Shown: positions 1 through 8,479, counted from the stretch's first letter. The stretch: 18,742 bases of DNA from CAXTTV01 sp964247295 (GCA_964247295.1 CAXTTV010000091.1:1-18742); one strand, 5' to 3'. Made by a program: numbers and translations. The notes: generated by a model not told the origin, from the sequence alone.

Positions 1-315
1 GTCTGTGAGCGTCGTTTCGTAGCTTCTTTCTGTAGGACGAGTCGAGTGAAATACAGAAACGTCACGCATGAGATCCCGACAAACTAGAAACGATAACAGC
101 CTGAGCACCTCCTCCGACAAAGCCTGTGTCTATAGACGCTTTCCCCTGGGTTCTGACGCGCTGTCCCTAGCTGCTTTTCTACATCACTAGGCAAGAAACA
201 AAAACAACGCTCAACCCAAGGCCTTACGCTCTCTATCCTTCTCGGATGGGCGAGCTCCACAGGCGTTCTGTAGACAAGCAGGCCAAAACCGTGGATCGAA
301 GGGGGTACCTTACCC
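1..315. other. Non-coding leader upstream of rpsA
   Basis: No convincing gene is visible. Reading frames here are short, lack ribosome binding sites and show no family motif. Visible structure is an inverted repeat at 27-34/52-59 and a 10-base palindrome GTCTATAGAC at 128-137 that contains a TATAGA -10-like hexamer without a good -35. The stretch probably holds the promoter and 5' leader of rpsA, but I cannot place the promoter with confidence. Confidence 0.5.
27..59. repeat. Inverted repeat in rpsA leader
   Basis: TTTCTGTA (27-34) pairs exactly with TACAGAAA (52-59), leaving a 17-base loop. No T-run follows on the + strand, so it does not look like an intrinsic terminator. It may be a leader structure or the end of an upstream unit. 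Function unknown. Confidence 0.3.
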
Positions 316-1875
316 ATGCAAGCAAAACAGCACGGCGACCTTTCGACAGTGCCAGCGGAAAATGACGAGAGCGGGCAGGAACCGACAATGTTTGAAGAGA
401 ACAACCAGGTAGAAACAACCAATGAGGAGGCTCAGCCCACACCGGTTACCGAAGAGGCAACTGATGCCAATGAGCCTAACGATTACAATGAGATGGAGGA
501 ACTGCTCCGGCATTCCACCACTCCCACCAATATCAAGCGCGGCGATGTGGTCGAGGGCGTGATCGTGCGGATCGATCAGGACGAAATCCTGGTGGATATT
601 GGCCTGAAATCTGAAGGCGTGCTCTCAACAAAAGAACTACCAGCCACAGGCTATGGGTCTTTTAGCGAGCTACACATGAATGATAAGATTCTTGTGTATG
701 TGATCCAGCCTGAGACTCAGGATGGTCATGCACTGCTTTCTCTGAAACGCGCCAATGCTGAACGCCAGTGGCGGATCGCTGAAGAGCAGTACAAGAATGG
801 CGAACTTCTTAAAGCAAAGGTTATTGATTTCAATAAGGGCGGCCTGATTGTCGATGTCGCGGGTATCCGTGGCTTTGTGCCGATCTCTCAGATCCTTAAC
901 CTGAAACGGGAAGAGGTCGCTCAGGGTGGCGAAAACCAGGAGACTGCCGCGAAACTCCAGAGCATGAAGGATAAAGAACTTCAGCTTAAGATTATTGAGA
1001 TCAATCGCGCGCGCAACCGCCTGATCCTCTCCGAGCGTCTGGCTGTCCAGGAGTGGCGTCAGCGTCGCCGTGAGGAGCTTCTCGATGAGCTCAAGGCCGG
1101 CGAGGTTCGCAAAGGCGTGGTCAGCAATCTGGCAAACTTCGGCGCGTTCGTCGATCTTGGTGGCGCTGATGGTCTGGTCCATATCAGCCAGCTTGCCTGG
1201 AGCCGTGTGAACCATCCCAGTGAGGTTCTACATGTTGGCCAGGAGGTTGAAGTTCAGGTCCTGAGCGTCGATAAAGAAAAGAAAAAAATTGCCCTCTCGA
1301 TTAAACGCGCTGAGGTCGATCCCTGGACGACGGTGGAGCAACGCTACACCCCGAACCAAGTAGTAACGGGTATTGTGACGAAGATCGCTCCTTTTGGTGC
1401 CTTTGCTCGTATCGAGGACGGGATCGAGGGGCTTATCCATCTTTCTGAACTGAATCCGGGGATGGACCCTAAGGAGAACCTGCACGAGGGCCAGCAGCTT
1501 CAATTGCGCATCCTGCGCATCGATGCTGAGCGCCGCCGTCTTGGGCTGAGCCTCCGTCAGGCGGAGACTCCTGATCCCGAACCTACTACTCCTGTAGAGA
1601 CTCCCGAGCTCTCTGCTGAGGAGGCCCCTACGGCTTCCTCAATCGAGACTGAAGAGTCACGACAGGCTCAGGCTCCTGTTGATAAGATGGCGATATCTCT
1701 TGAAGATGTTCAGCCGACTGAGAGCCGCCGCGAGCGTCGCGATCGACAGTCAGAACGGTCGGGTGAGTCTGGCAACTACTTTGGCAATGATGGCGAGACA
1801 ACCGCGATGGCCGAAGCCTTCCGCGCAGCCGCACGCCAGCGTACTAAAGACGAAACCGACCCTCCCGAAGAGTAG
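316..1875 (+). CDS. rpsA: 30S ribosomal protein S1 (four S1 domains)
   Basis: RNA-binding protein of the S1 family, which helps the small ribosomal subunit capture mRNA. Four S1 (OB-fold) domains are visible at about residues 74-145, 162-241, 262-331 and 347-415. The last two carry the classic NFGAFVDL/GLVHISQL and PFGAFARI/GLIHLSEL signatures. An acidic N-terminal stretch of about 70 residues and a low-complexity charged C-terminal tail (about 100 residues) flank them. Four domains is fewer than the six of E. coli and fits Gram-positive-type S1. The start at 316 has AAGGGGG at 299-305, 10 bases upstream. An in-frame ATG at 388 (residue 25) also has AGGA at 377-380 with 7-base spacing, so the true start is ambiguous. 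The gene stands alone, with a terminator-like hairpin after it and a separate clpC promoter. Confidence 0.93.
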   Translation: MQAKQHGDLSTVPAENDESGQEPTMFEENNQVETTNEEAQPTPVTEEATDANEPNDYNEMEELLRHSTTPTNIKRGDVVEGVIVRIDQDEILVDIGLKSEGVLSTKELPATGYGSFSELHMNDKILVYVIQPETQDGHALLSLKRANAERQWRIAEEQYKNGELLKAKVIDFNKGGLIVDVAGIRGFVPISQILNLKREEVAQGGENQETAAKLQSMKDKELQLKIIEINRARNRLILSERLAVQEWRQRRREELLDELKAGEVRKGVVSNLANFGAFVDLGGADGLVHISQLAWSRVNHPSEVLHVGQEVEVQVLSVDKEKKKIALSIKRAEVDPWTTVEQRYTPNQVVTGIVTKIAPFGAFARIEDGIEGLIHLSELNPGMDPKENLHEGQQLQLRILRIDAERRRLGLSLRQAETPDPEPTTPVETPELSAEEAPTASSIETEESRQAQAPVDKMAISLEDVQPTESRRERRDRQSERSGESGNYFGNDGETTAMAEAFRAAARQRTKDETDPPEE

Positions 1876-1920
1876 TCCGTCTCCGGTTCTGCTTTTTCGT
1901 ACCTGAACAAGCTAATCGTG

Positions 1921-1959
1921 CGACCTCCTTCCTGCCATCCATGGTCAGGAGGGAGGTCG
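1921..1959 (+). terminator. Hairpin after rpsA
   Basis: A 14-base arm at 1921-1934 (CGACCTCCTTCCTG) pairs with 1946-1959 (CAGGAGGGAGGTCG) with one G-T wobble and an 11-base loop. ATTGTTT follows. It lies 45 bases after the rpsA stop and before the clpC promoter, which fits an intrinsic terminator with a modest T-tract. Confidence 0.7.
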
Positions 1960-2025
1960 ATTGTTTCCAGGTTAAAGGTAACTATGCGCTTTTTTCAACC
2001 ATCCCGAATGCCAGGATGTTTTTCC

Positions 2026-2054
2026 TTGACGCTGTTTGAACGGTGTTGTATCAT
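2026..2054 (+). promoter_or_regulatory. clpC promoter (sigma-70 type)
   Basis: TTGACG at 2026-2031 and TATCAT at 2049-2054 are separated by 17 bases. The predicted transcription start is near 2061, giving a leader of about 65 bases before the clpC GTG. I see no CIRCE element and no CtsR-type direct repeat, so classical heat-shock operators of Bacillota are not evident. Confidence 0.7.
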
Positions 2055-2125
2055 GAAGTACGCTGTTTACCTGAGCGAAACAGAGGGCATGGTTCCACTC
2101 TCTGCCACTGAAAGGGGGGTGACAG

Positions 2126-4660
2126 GTGAACGATAGAGATAGATTTGATAAATTTACGGAGCGAGCACGCAAAGTTCTGAGTCTCGCCCAGGAGGAAGCT
2201 CAACGCTTCCAACATAATTATATTGGTACTGAGCATCTCCTGCTCGGTCTAGTCCGCGAAGGCGAGGGGGTGGCGGCTAAGGTTCTCAATAATCTGGGCG
2301 TCGAACTAAATAAGGTTCGCAGTGCTGTTGAGTTCATTATTGGTCGCGGCGATCGCATCGTTCTTGGTGAGATCGGTCTGACCCCACGCGCGAAAAAGGT
2401 GATCGAGCTGGCCGTTGATGAAGCCCGTCGCCTGAATCACCATTATATCGGGACCGAACACCTTCTGCTCGGCCTGGTCCGCGAGGGTGAGGGGATCGCT
2501 GCTGGCGTCCTGGAAAGCCTGGGCGTGAACCTGGAAAAGGTCCGCACCCAAACCATTCAGGTCCTCAGTCAGTCCGGCTCTACCCATGAGCGCGATGCCA
2601 AACACTCAAAAACTCCCACGATCGACCAGATGGGTATCGATCTCACGGCTGCCGCTCGCGGCGGAAATCTTGATCCCGTTGTCGGTCGCCATCAGGAGAT
2701 TGAGCGCGTTATTCAGATTCTTTCTCGCCGTAATAAGAACAATCCCGCTCTTATCGGTGAGCCCGGTGTTGGTAAAACTGCGATCGTTGAAGGTCTGGCT
2801 CAGCGCCTGATCTCTGGCGAGGTTCCCGAGACTTTGGCTGGCAAACGCCTCCTTACTCTGGATGTGGGCTCTCTGGTCGCCGGTACCAAGTACCGTGGTG
2901 AGTTTGAGGAGCGCTTGAAGAAGATTATTGAGGAGATCCGCAATAGTCGCGATTGCATCATCTTTATCGATGAGGTTCATACGCTTGTTGGCGCTGGCGC
3001 TGCCGAGGGCGCGGTCGATGCCGCGAATATCCTGAAACCAGCTCTGGCTCGCGGCGAACTACAGTGCATTGGCGCGACGACGCTGGATGAATACCGCAAA
3101 TATATTGAACGCGATGCCGCTCTCCAACGACGCTTCCAGGAGGTTATCGTTAAAGAACCTTCTGTTGAGGAGACGATTGAGATTCTCAAAGGTATTCGCG
3201 AACGCTACGAACAACACCACCGCCTGGTTATCACTGACGAGGCTCTGCGCGCCGCGACGGAGATGGCTAGCCGCTATATCACTGACCGCTTTATGCCCGA
3301 TAAGGCGATCGATCTGATTGACGAGGCCGCTTCACGCGTCCGGATGCAGAACTCTCTGGCCCCTCTCAATTTGAAGGAGGCTATGAAGGCTCTGGAGTCG
3401 GTTCTCCATGAGAAGGAGGCCGCGATCCAGCAGCAGGAGTATGAGATGGCCGCTGAACTTCGCGACCGCGAGGTGAAGCTCCGCGAGCGGATCTCTAAAT
3501 TGGAGTCCGGCTGGCACCGCGAACGCGGCAATGAGAAGCCTTCGGTCGGTGAAGAGGAGATCGCCCAGATCGTCTCGATGTGGACTGGCATTCCGGTAAT
3601 GCGGATCGCTCAGGAGGAATCTCAGCGCCTACTCCAGATGGAGGATGCGCTCCACGCTCGCGTTATCGGCCAGAATGAGGCGATTGAGAAGATCGCCCGC
3701 GCTGTCCGCCGCGCCCGCGCCGGTCTAAAAGATCCTAAACGCCCGATCGGTTCCTTCATTTTTATGGGCCCGACCGGTGTCGGTAAAACTGAGCTCGCTC
3801 GCGCGCTCGCCGAGTTTATGTTCGGCAGCGAAGACTCCCTCATCAAAATCGACATGTCAGAGTTTATGGAGCGCCACGCTGCCGCACGCCTGGTTGGTGC
3901 CCCTCCCGGATATGTTGGATATGAAGAGGGCGGCCAGCTTACGGAGGCGGTCCGTCGCAAATCCTACAGCGTGATCCTTCTGGACGAGATTGAAAAGGCT
4001 CATCCCGATGTCTTTAATATGCTTCTCCAGATCCTTGAGGATGGCAAACTGACCGATGCCAAGGGCCGGACGGTTGACTTCCGCAATACGGTGATGATTA
4101 TGACTTCTAATGTCGGCGCGGCCCTTTTGAACAAGGAGGCTTCGATCGGCTTTAAGCAGTCTAAGAATCAGGATCAGGTGAATAAGACCGAGTATGAGGG
4201 GATGCGCTCAAAGGTGATGGGCGAGTTGAAAAACACGTTCAAGCCTGAGTTCCTAAATCGTATTGACGAGATTATCGTCTTCCACTCTCTCCGCAAGGAA
4301 GAGATGTATACGATTGTTGATCTTCTCTTGAACCGAGTACGCACTCAGCTTACTGAGCAGCAGCTCGAACTGGTGGTCCCACAGGTCTCAAAAGACTTTC
4401 TGATCGATAAGGGCTTCGATGCTCAGTATGGAGCTCGTCCGCTGCGCCGTACAATTCAACGCATGATCGAGGACCCTCTGGCCGAGGGCTTGCTCCAGGG
4501 GAGCTTCCATCCAGGCGATTTGGTTGAGGCGACGGTGGTCAATGACGATCTGCTTCTTCAGGTCCGCAATCGCATTGAGCAGCTTCCAGCTCCCGCCTCT
4601 GCTTCTCCTGAGGCGGCTCTTCCCGCTGGCAGCGAGAGTGGTGAGTCTTCACAAAGCTAA
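2126..4660 (+). CDS. clpC: ATP-dependent Clp protease ATP-binding subunit ClpC
   Basis: Class I Hsp100 AAA+ unfoldase that feeds substrates to the ClpP peptidase in the cytosol. Domains in order: two Clp_N repeats (about 3-70 and 80-145, each with the YIGTEHLLLGLVREGEG signature); AAA1 with Walker A GEPGVGKT (211-218) and Walker B IIFIDE (278-283); a UVR-like coiled middle domain (about 430-465); AAA2 with Walker A GPTGVGKT (548-555) and Walker B VILLDE (616-621); an IGF loop (674-676), which in this family docks on ClpP; and a C-terminal small domain with the GARPLRR motif. At 844 residues it is close to full family length (about 810-850). GTG start, chosen because a G-rich site AGGGGGGTGA (2112-2121) lies just upstream. 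No ctsR, mcsA or mcsB precedes it, unlike Bacillota operons. Confidence 0.97.
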   Translation: MNDRDRFDKFTERARKVLSLAQEEAQRFQHNYIGTEHLLLGLVREGEGVAAKVLNNLGVELNKVRSAVEFIIGRGDRIVLGEIGLTPRAKKVIELAVDEARRLNHHYIGTEHLLLGLVREGEGIAAGVLESLGVNLEKVRTQTIQVLSQSGSTHERDAKHSKTPTIDQMGIDLTAAARGGNLDPVVGRHQEIERVIQILSRRNKNNPALIGEPGVGKTAIVEGLAQRLISGEVPETLAGKRLLTLDVGSLVAGTKYRGEFEERLKKIIEEIRNSRDCIIFIDEVHTLVGAGAAEGAVDAANILKPALARGELQCIGATTLDEYRKYIERDAALQRRFQEVIVKEPSVEETIEILKGIRERYEQHHRLVITDEALRAATEMASRYITDRFMPDKAIDLIDEAASRVRMQNSLAPLNLKEAMKALESVLHEKEAAIQQQEYEMAAELRDREVKLRERISKLESGWHRERGNEKPSVGEEEIAQIVSMWTGIPVMRIAQEESQRLLQMEDALHARVIGQNEAIEKIARAVRRARAGLKDPKRPIGSFIFMGPTGVGKTELARALAEFMFGSEDSLIKIDMSEFMERHAAARLVGAPPGYVGYEEGGQLTEAVRRKSYSVILLDEIEKAHPDVFNMLLQILEDGKLTDAKGRTVDFRNTVMIMTSNVGAALLNKEASIGFKQSKNQDQVNKTEYEGMRSKVMGELKNTFKPEFLNRIDEIIVFHSLRKEEMYTIVDLLLNRVRTQLTEQQLELVVPQVSKDFLIDKGFDAQYGARPLRRTIQRMIEDPLAEGLLQGSFHPGDLVEATVVNDDLLLQVRNRIEQLPAPASASPEAALPAGSESGESSQS

Positions 4661-4721
4661 TGTAAGTACGCGTACATTTTTATTATAAGATTGGGGGCGT
4701 GTCCGCTCGCACACCTATCTT

Positions 4722-4737
4722 TGGAGATTGTTCTCCA
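4722..4737. repeat. Short hairpin in radA leader
   Basis: TGGAGA (4722-4727) pairs perfectly with TCTCCA (4732-4737) around a 4-base TTGT loop. It sits about 60 bases before the radA start and is not followed by a T-run. It could be an operator half-pair or a leader hairpin. It does not match the B. subtilis SOS box. Confidence 0.3.
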
Positions 4738-4795
4738 CGTTCTGTAAAGGTGCTGCTGGGTATGGATGACGCCCCTTTCTTTACACTTTTTCCCT

Positions 4796-6211
4796 ATGCC
4801 TAAAATTCGCACAAAATACGTTTGCCAGCAGTGCGCTGGCGAACAAAATAAATGGATGGGCAAATGCCCAGATTGCGGTGCCTGGAACTCTCTTGAGGAG
4901 GTGACTGAGGCTCCCGCGCCTACTCCTGCCCAACAACGTCGGTCGGCATTGCTTGGGAACGGCTCCGCTTTGTCTGGCTCGACCTCTCCCCTACTCCTAC
5001 ATGAGATTAAACCACTTCCCTACGAGCGCATCCCGGTCGGCTATCCAGAGATGGATCGCGTGCTGGGCGGAGGTCTGGTCGCGGGCTCTCTTACGTTGAT
5101 CGGTGGCGAGCCTGGAATCGGGAAATCTACCCTGCTGCTTCAGGTCTCTGGCAATATTTCTGTCTCACTTGGACCTGTCCTGTATGTGTCAGGCGAGGAG
5201 TCGGTCGAACAGGTGAAGATGCGCGCCGAGCGCCTGGGGATCTCAGGCGAACGCCTCTATCTTCTCTCAGCGGTGGAGATGGATGTGATTACGGAGGCGG
5301 TCCATCACATTAAACCGGCGCTGCTGGTCGTTGACTCTATTCAAACAGTACTGGCAAGCCATCTTACGGCCGCCCCCGGCAGTATCAGTCAGGTTCGTGA
5401 GTGTACTCTGCAACTCATGCAACTGGCGAAAAAAACGCGGACGCCGATCTTTATTATCGGTCATGTGACCAAAGAGGGAACGGTGGCCGGCCCCAAAGCT
5501 CTGGAGCATATCGCGGATGCCGTGCTATATCTTGAGGGTGAACGCTACCATTCTTATCGCTTGCTGCGCGGGGTGAAGAACCGCTTTGGGGCAACCCATG
5601 AGGTTGGGGTCTTTGAGATGCAGGGGGAGGGGATGATCGAGGTCTCTAATCCTTCCGCGGCCTTTTTGACGGATCGCGCGGAGGGCGCTTCTGGGACGGC
5701 GGTGGTGGTGAGTATGGAGGGAACCCGCCCCCTGCTGGTTGAGGTTCAGGCTCTGGCAACTCCCACCAATTTCGGGAATGCTCGCTGCACAACTAATGGC
5801 ATCGATCATAGCCGCCTGCTTATGCTGATCGCGGTGCTGACAAAACGTGTCGGGCTGGCTGTGAATAATCACGATGTGTATGCGAATGTCGTTGGAGGGT
5901 TCTCTCTGGAGGAACCCTCGGTGGATCTAGGGGTGGCGGCAGCTATCGCTTCCAGCTACCGCGAGAAGGTGATCCCTGCCGATATGGCGCTGATCGGAGA
6001 GATCGGCCTGGCTGGCGAACTCCGAGCGGTGAACCGATTGGCTCAGCGTGTCCACGAGGCGGCGAAGCTGGGCTTTAAGCGCTGTATTGTCCCTAGCGCG
6101 GGACGCAGCTCTCAGATCCGAGGGGAGCTTGAGAAAAGTGGTCTGCCTGCCGACTTTAAAGTGATAACGGCCAGTTCACTTGCAGTTGCACTGGAGATTG
6201 CGTTACACTAG
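4796..6211 (+). CDS. radA: DNA repair protein RadA (Sms)
   Basis: RecA-like ATPase that promotes branch migration during recombinational repair. Using the start at 4796, the order is: an N-terminal C4 zinc finger (CQQC at 10-13, CPDC at 24-27), a RecA-like core with Walker A GGEPGIGKST (103-112), the RadA-specific KNRFG motif (261-265), and a C-terminal Lon-protease-like domain. It is full length at 471 residues. I chose ATG 4796 because family members usually begin M-x-K-x-K-x-x-Y-V-C-Q-x-C. An in-frame ATG at 4766 would add ten residues. Neither start has a strong ribosome binding site (only a distant AAAGG upstream of 4766). The gene follows clpC by about 135 bases, as in the Bacillota clpC-radA order. 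Confidence 0.95.
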   Translation: MPKIRTKYVCQQCAGEQNKWMGKCPDCGAWNSLEEVTEAPAPTPAQQRRSALLGNGSALSGSTSPLLLHEIKPLPYERIPVGYPEMDRVLGGGLVAGSLTLIGGEPGIGKSTLLLQVSGNISVSLGPVLYVSGEESVEQVKMRAERLGISGERLYLLSAVEMDVITEAVHHIKPALLVVDSIQTVLASHLTAAPGSISQVRECTLQLMQLAKKTRTPIFIIGHVTKEGTVAGPKALEHIADAVLYLEGERYHSYRLLRGVKNRFGATHEVGVFEMQGEGMIEVSNPSAAFLTDRAEGASGTAVVVSMEGTRPLLVEVQALATPTNFGNARCTTNGIDHSRLLMLIAVLTKRVGLAVNNHDVYANVVGGFSLEEPSVDLGVAAAIASSYREKVIPADMALIGEIGLAGELRAVNRLAQRVHEAAKLGFKRCIVPSAGRSSQIRGELEKSGLPADFKVITASSLAVALEIALH

Positions 6212-6308
6212 AAAGAAGTCTTGTGGGTCGTCTTTCATTGCTTCTCAAAAAAGAGATATGTGTAATCCATATTTCACGCTTCTCACGTCTTTGATGCGCC
6301 TACTACTA

Positions 6309-6337
6309 TTGATTCCTGAGTTGTTACAGTGTATACT
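6309..6337 (+). promoter_or_regulatory. Candidate promoter for yacL-ispD-ispF
   Basis: TTGATT at 6309-6314 and TATACT at 6332-6337 are spaced by 17 bases. The predicted start near 6344 would give a leader of about 225 bases before yacL. This is the best-scoring pair by eye in the gap, but it is not confirmed. Confidence 0.45.
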
Positions 6338-6409
6338 CCATATTCGACGTAGATGTATTCTAAAAGGGGTCTTTTCTGAGTCTTTACACGCGGTTGACAG
6401 GTTCGGCAG

Positions 6410-6454
6410 TATTATCATTTGCTATTATCCATTCTTTTCTGTTATTATCCATCC
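6410..6454 (+). repeat. Three TATTATC(C)AT repeats upstream of yacL
   Basis: TATTATCAT at 6410-6418, TATTATCCATTC at 6423-6434 and TATTATCCATCC at 6443-6454. The latter two differ at one base and start 20 bases apart. The array is downstream of the candidate promoter and about 115 bases before the yacL start. It could be a binding site array or simple low-complexity sequence. Confidence 0.4.
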
Positions 6455-6568
6455 TCATTTGCCACCTGCTCCTGTGTATTCTCCCAGTAAGAGATACAAT
6501 CTCCTACTCCCCATGAATAAGTTTCTACTCAACATGGATATACTACCACGTTTTTGGAGGATGCAGGG

Positions 6569-7744
6569 ATGTCTACACATACAATTACCCGCATCATCGG
6601 GTTTGTGTTAGCTACCGCTATTGTTATTGCTTTTTTCTTTTTTAATACTGATACCTACCACCTTTCCATTCAATGGATGATTGGCATTACGGCTGCGGTG
6701 GCAATTATTGCCTTTCTGCTCAGCCCCTATGTCTCGATCGTTCCCTACCACTGGCTGCGTGAACAGATCCGTAAGGCGACCGCCGGCGATCTACTGGCCG
6801 CAACGATCGGCCTGATTATCGGTCTCTTTATCTCTGTCTTGCTGTTTATTCCCCTCTCGAATCTCCCCGCGATCTGGGGACACGTCCTACCTTTTGTGGT
6901 CGCTCTCGGCCTTGGCTATCTCGGGCTGTATACGGCGGTCTCCCGTAAAAACGATTTCGCTCACCTTTTTCAGACGGTAATGACCTCACGCCGCAACCGC
7001 GAACGCGAACGCGATGAGGAGCGTGAGAAGGAGCGATCTCGCGAGCCGGAACGCGAGACGACGACAACGGTCACCGGCTCCCTGATCCAGCCGGTGACGC
7101 AGATCCTCCTCGATACTAGCGCGATTATCGATGGCCGCATCGCCGATATCAGTCAGACCGGCTTTGTCTCTGGTGCCCTGATTGTTCCACGCTTTGTCCT
7201 TAATGAACTCCAACGGATCGCTGATTCAGCCGATACGATGCGCCGCAATCGCGGTCGACGGGGCCTGGATATGTTGAACCGCTTGCAAAAAGATGCTCCC
7301 GTTCCCGTAGAGATTACTGATAATGATGTCGAGGGCATTGTTGAGGTAGATAGCAAGCTGGTGAAACTGGCACGCACACTCCATTGTCCAATCATTACGA
7401 ATGATTTCAATCTTAACCGTGTGGCTGAACTGCAAGGGGTGAAGGTTCTCAATATTAATGAGCTGGCGAACGCGGTGAAACCGGTGCTGCTCCCCGGCGA
7501 GGATATCCATATTAAGATTATGCAAGATGGCAAGGAGCTCGGCCAGGGCGTCGGCTATCTGGATGATGGTACTATGATTGTGGTTGAGGGCGGTCGCCAG
7601 TATATGAATATGACGATTGAGGTGACAGTAACCCGTGTGCTTCAGACGGTAGCCGGCAGGATGATCTTCGCTCACCCCAAACAGGTGTTGGGCAATACTA
7701 CACCCGCGACTCCACAAACTCCAACCAAGCAACGTCAACTATAA
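6569..7744 (+). CDS. yacL: YacL-type membrane PIN-TRAM domain protein
   Basis: Predicted membrane-bound PIN-fold ribonuclease with a TRAM RNA-binding domain. Four hydrophobic segments are visible (about 8-26, 34-54, 74-98, 103-124). A highly charged Arg/Glu linker follows (about 141-163). The PIN domain begins at LLDTSAIIDGR (180-190), with acidic residues D182, D188, E213, D261 and D279 in the usual places for the metal site. TRAM covers about 316-372, and a Thr/Pro/Gln tail ends the protein. ATG 6569 is chosen because GGAGG (6556-6560) sits 8 bases upstream; an in-frame TTG at 6554 would overlap that site. The family's exact substrate is not settled. Its place between radA and ispD matches B. 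subtilis yacL and supports the name. ispD follows closely, probably in one operon. Confidence 0.92.
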   Translation: MSTHTITRIIGFVLATAIVIAFFFFNTDTYHLSIQWMIGITAAVAIIAFLLSPYVSIVPYHWLREQIRKATAGDLLAATIGLIIGLFISVLLFIPLSNLPAIWGHVLPFVVALGLGYLGLYTAVSRKNDFAHLFQTVMTSRRNRERERDEEREKERSREPERETTTTVTGSLIQPVTQILLDTSAIIDGRIADISQTGFVSGALIVPRFVLNELQRIADSADTMRRNRGRRGLDMLNRLQKDAPVPVEITDNDVEGIVEVDSKLVKLARTLHCPIITNDFNLNRVAELQGVKVLNINELANAVKPVLLPGEDIHIKIMQDGKELGQGVGYLDDGTMIVVEGGRQYMNMTIEVTVTRVLQTVAGRMIFAHPKQVLGNTTPATPQTPTKQRQL

Positions 7745-7793
7745 TCCAATGTTTGTTTTCCTGGTCTTATCAGTTAAGAGAAGTTTGGACCTG

Positions 7794-8468
7794 ATGACTT
7801 TTTCTACTTCGGCTCTGATCCTCCTTCCGGAGACGGAGCCTTTTCTTTTGGCGGAACACTCGCTGCTGTGGTCTCCATTATCCAATGGCACCGTTCTGAC
7901 CTGGATATTACGCCATTGCCAGGTTACACCCAAACCAATGCCTACGGTACTTCTGCTACCTGAGCCTCAAATAGCTGCCGCTCAACGGGTGATTTCCGAT
8001 TTACGCATGGAGCAGATCACAACGCTATCCCAGCAGGCCGATCGCGCCTCCTCGCTCCGTCTGGCACTTCGGACGCTCCAACCGTCCAGACCAGATTGGA
8101 TACTTATCCACGATCCCGCCCGACCTCTGGTCGATTCACCCCTGTTTCTGTCCGTCCTGGAGGCCGCGCAGAAAACGGGAGCCGCTACGGCTGCCGTTCC
8201 GGTGAAGGAGACGATTAAGCAGGTCTACGGCGAGATCATCCAATCTACTCTGGACCGATCCCATCTCTGGCTACTTCTATCCCCACAAGCTTTTTCTACG
8301 AGATTGCTTTCAGAGGCTCTGAGCGCGCCGATAGCTGATCACGGCTATGCCGATGAAGCGGAGCTGCTGTTCCGCCTCGGTCACCCCGTCTCGATCTTCT
8401 CAGGTTCATATAACAATATTAGAATCACCTCACCAGAGGACCTTCTGCTGGCTGAGGCGTTATTATAA
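7794..8468 (+). CDS. ispD: Divergent IspD-like cytidylyltransferase lacking the CTP-binding loop
   Basis: Homologue of 2-C-methyl-D-erythritol 4-phosphate cytidylyltransferase, the MEP-pathway step that attaches CMP. Numbering from 7794: the HDPARP motif (106-111, HDAARP in E. coli), K-E-T at 138-140, TLDR (152-155), ADEAELL, and the closing NNIRITSPEDLLLAEALL are clear IspD landmarks. The N-terminus is odd. Where the family has P-A-A-G-x-G-x-R-M and a Lys-Gln pair, this protein reads LLPETEPFLLAEHSLLWSPL. The Gly-rich loop, its Arg and the Lys are all missing, although the following VLTWILR helix aligns. The Asp of the R-x-D-S motif is Ser, and the Lys of NIKVT is Arg (R210). The frame is open and no other frame encodes the loop. 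ATG 7794 fits family length (224 residues); ATG 7749 would add 15. The gene sits between yacL and ispF, as in Bacillota. Activity is doubtful. Confidence 0.85.
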   Translation: MTFSTSALILLPETEPFLLAEHSLLWSPLSNGTVLTWILRHCQVTPKPMPTVLLLPEPQIAAAQRVISDLRMEQITTLSQQADRASSLRLALRTLQPSRPDWILIHDPARPLVDSPLFLSVLEAAQKTGAATAAVPVKETIKQVYGEIIQSTLDRSHLWLLLSPQAFSTRLLSEALSAPIADHGYADEAELLFRLGHPVSIFSGSYNNIRITSPEDLLLAEALL

Positions 8469-8479
8469 GGATGATTTCA

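Larger units (their letters stand above)
6212..6568. other. Non-coding gap between radA and yacL (disA position)
   Basis: A 357-base pyrimidine-rich stretch with no gene I can support. In Bacillota, disA (c-di-AMP synthase) lies between radA and yacL, and no DisA motif remains here. It contains a candidate promoter (6309-6337), an isolated TTGACA (6394-6399) with no well-spaced -10, and three TATTATC repeats (6410-6454). GAAAGA (6211-6216) and TCTTTC (6231-6236) can pair weakly just after radA. Confidence 0.55.

Noticed and set aside
84..513. Minus-strand open frames across the rpsA leader
   Set aside because: They overlap the start of rpsA, have no ribosome sites and their proteins look like random Cys/Arg-rich translations.
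2053..2136. Small open frame overlapping the clpC start (ATG at 2053 or 2089, stop at 2134-2136)
   Set aside because: ATG 2053 overlaps the -10 element, so it would not be in the transcript. ATG 2089 has no properly spaced ribosome site (AGAGGG only one base away). Translational coupling to clpC is possible but not supported.
4661..4681. Possible terminator after clpC (palindrome GTACGCGTAC at 4666-4675, then TTTTTA)
   Set aside because: The stem is too short for a stable hairpin with a proper loop, so I did not list it as a terminator.
6180..6611. 143-codon frame spanning the end of radA and the gap before yacL
   Set aside because: It starts inside radA, has no ribosome site, runs into yacL in another frame and shows Cys/Leu-rich low-quality composition with no family motif.
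7749..7900. Frameshift as the cause of the missing IspD loop
   Set aside because: Neither other forward frame in this stretch encodes an A-A-G-x-G-x-R-M-like sequence, and the existing frame keeps the following helix in register, so real divergence is more likely.
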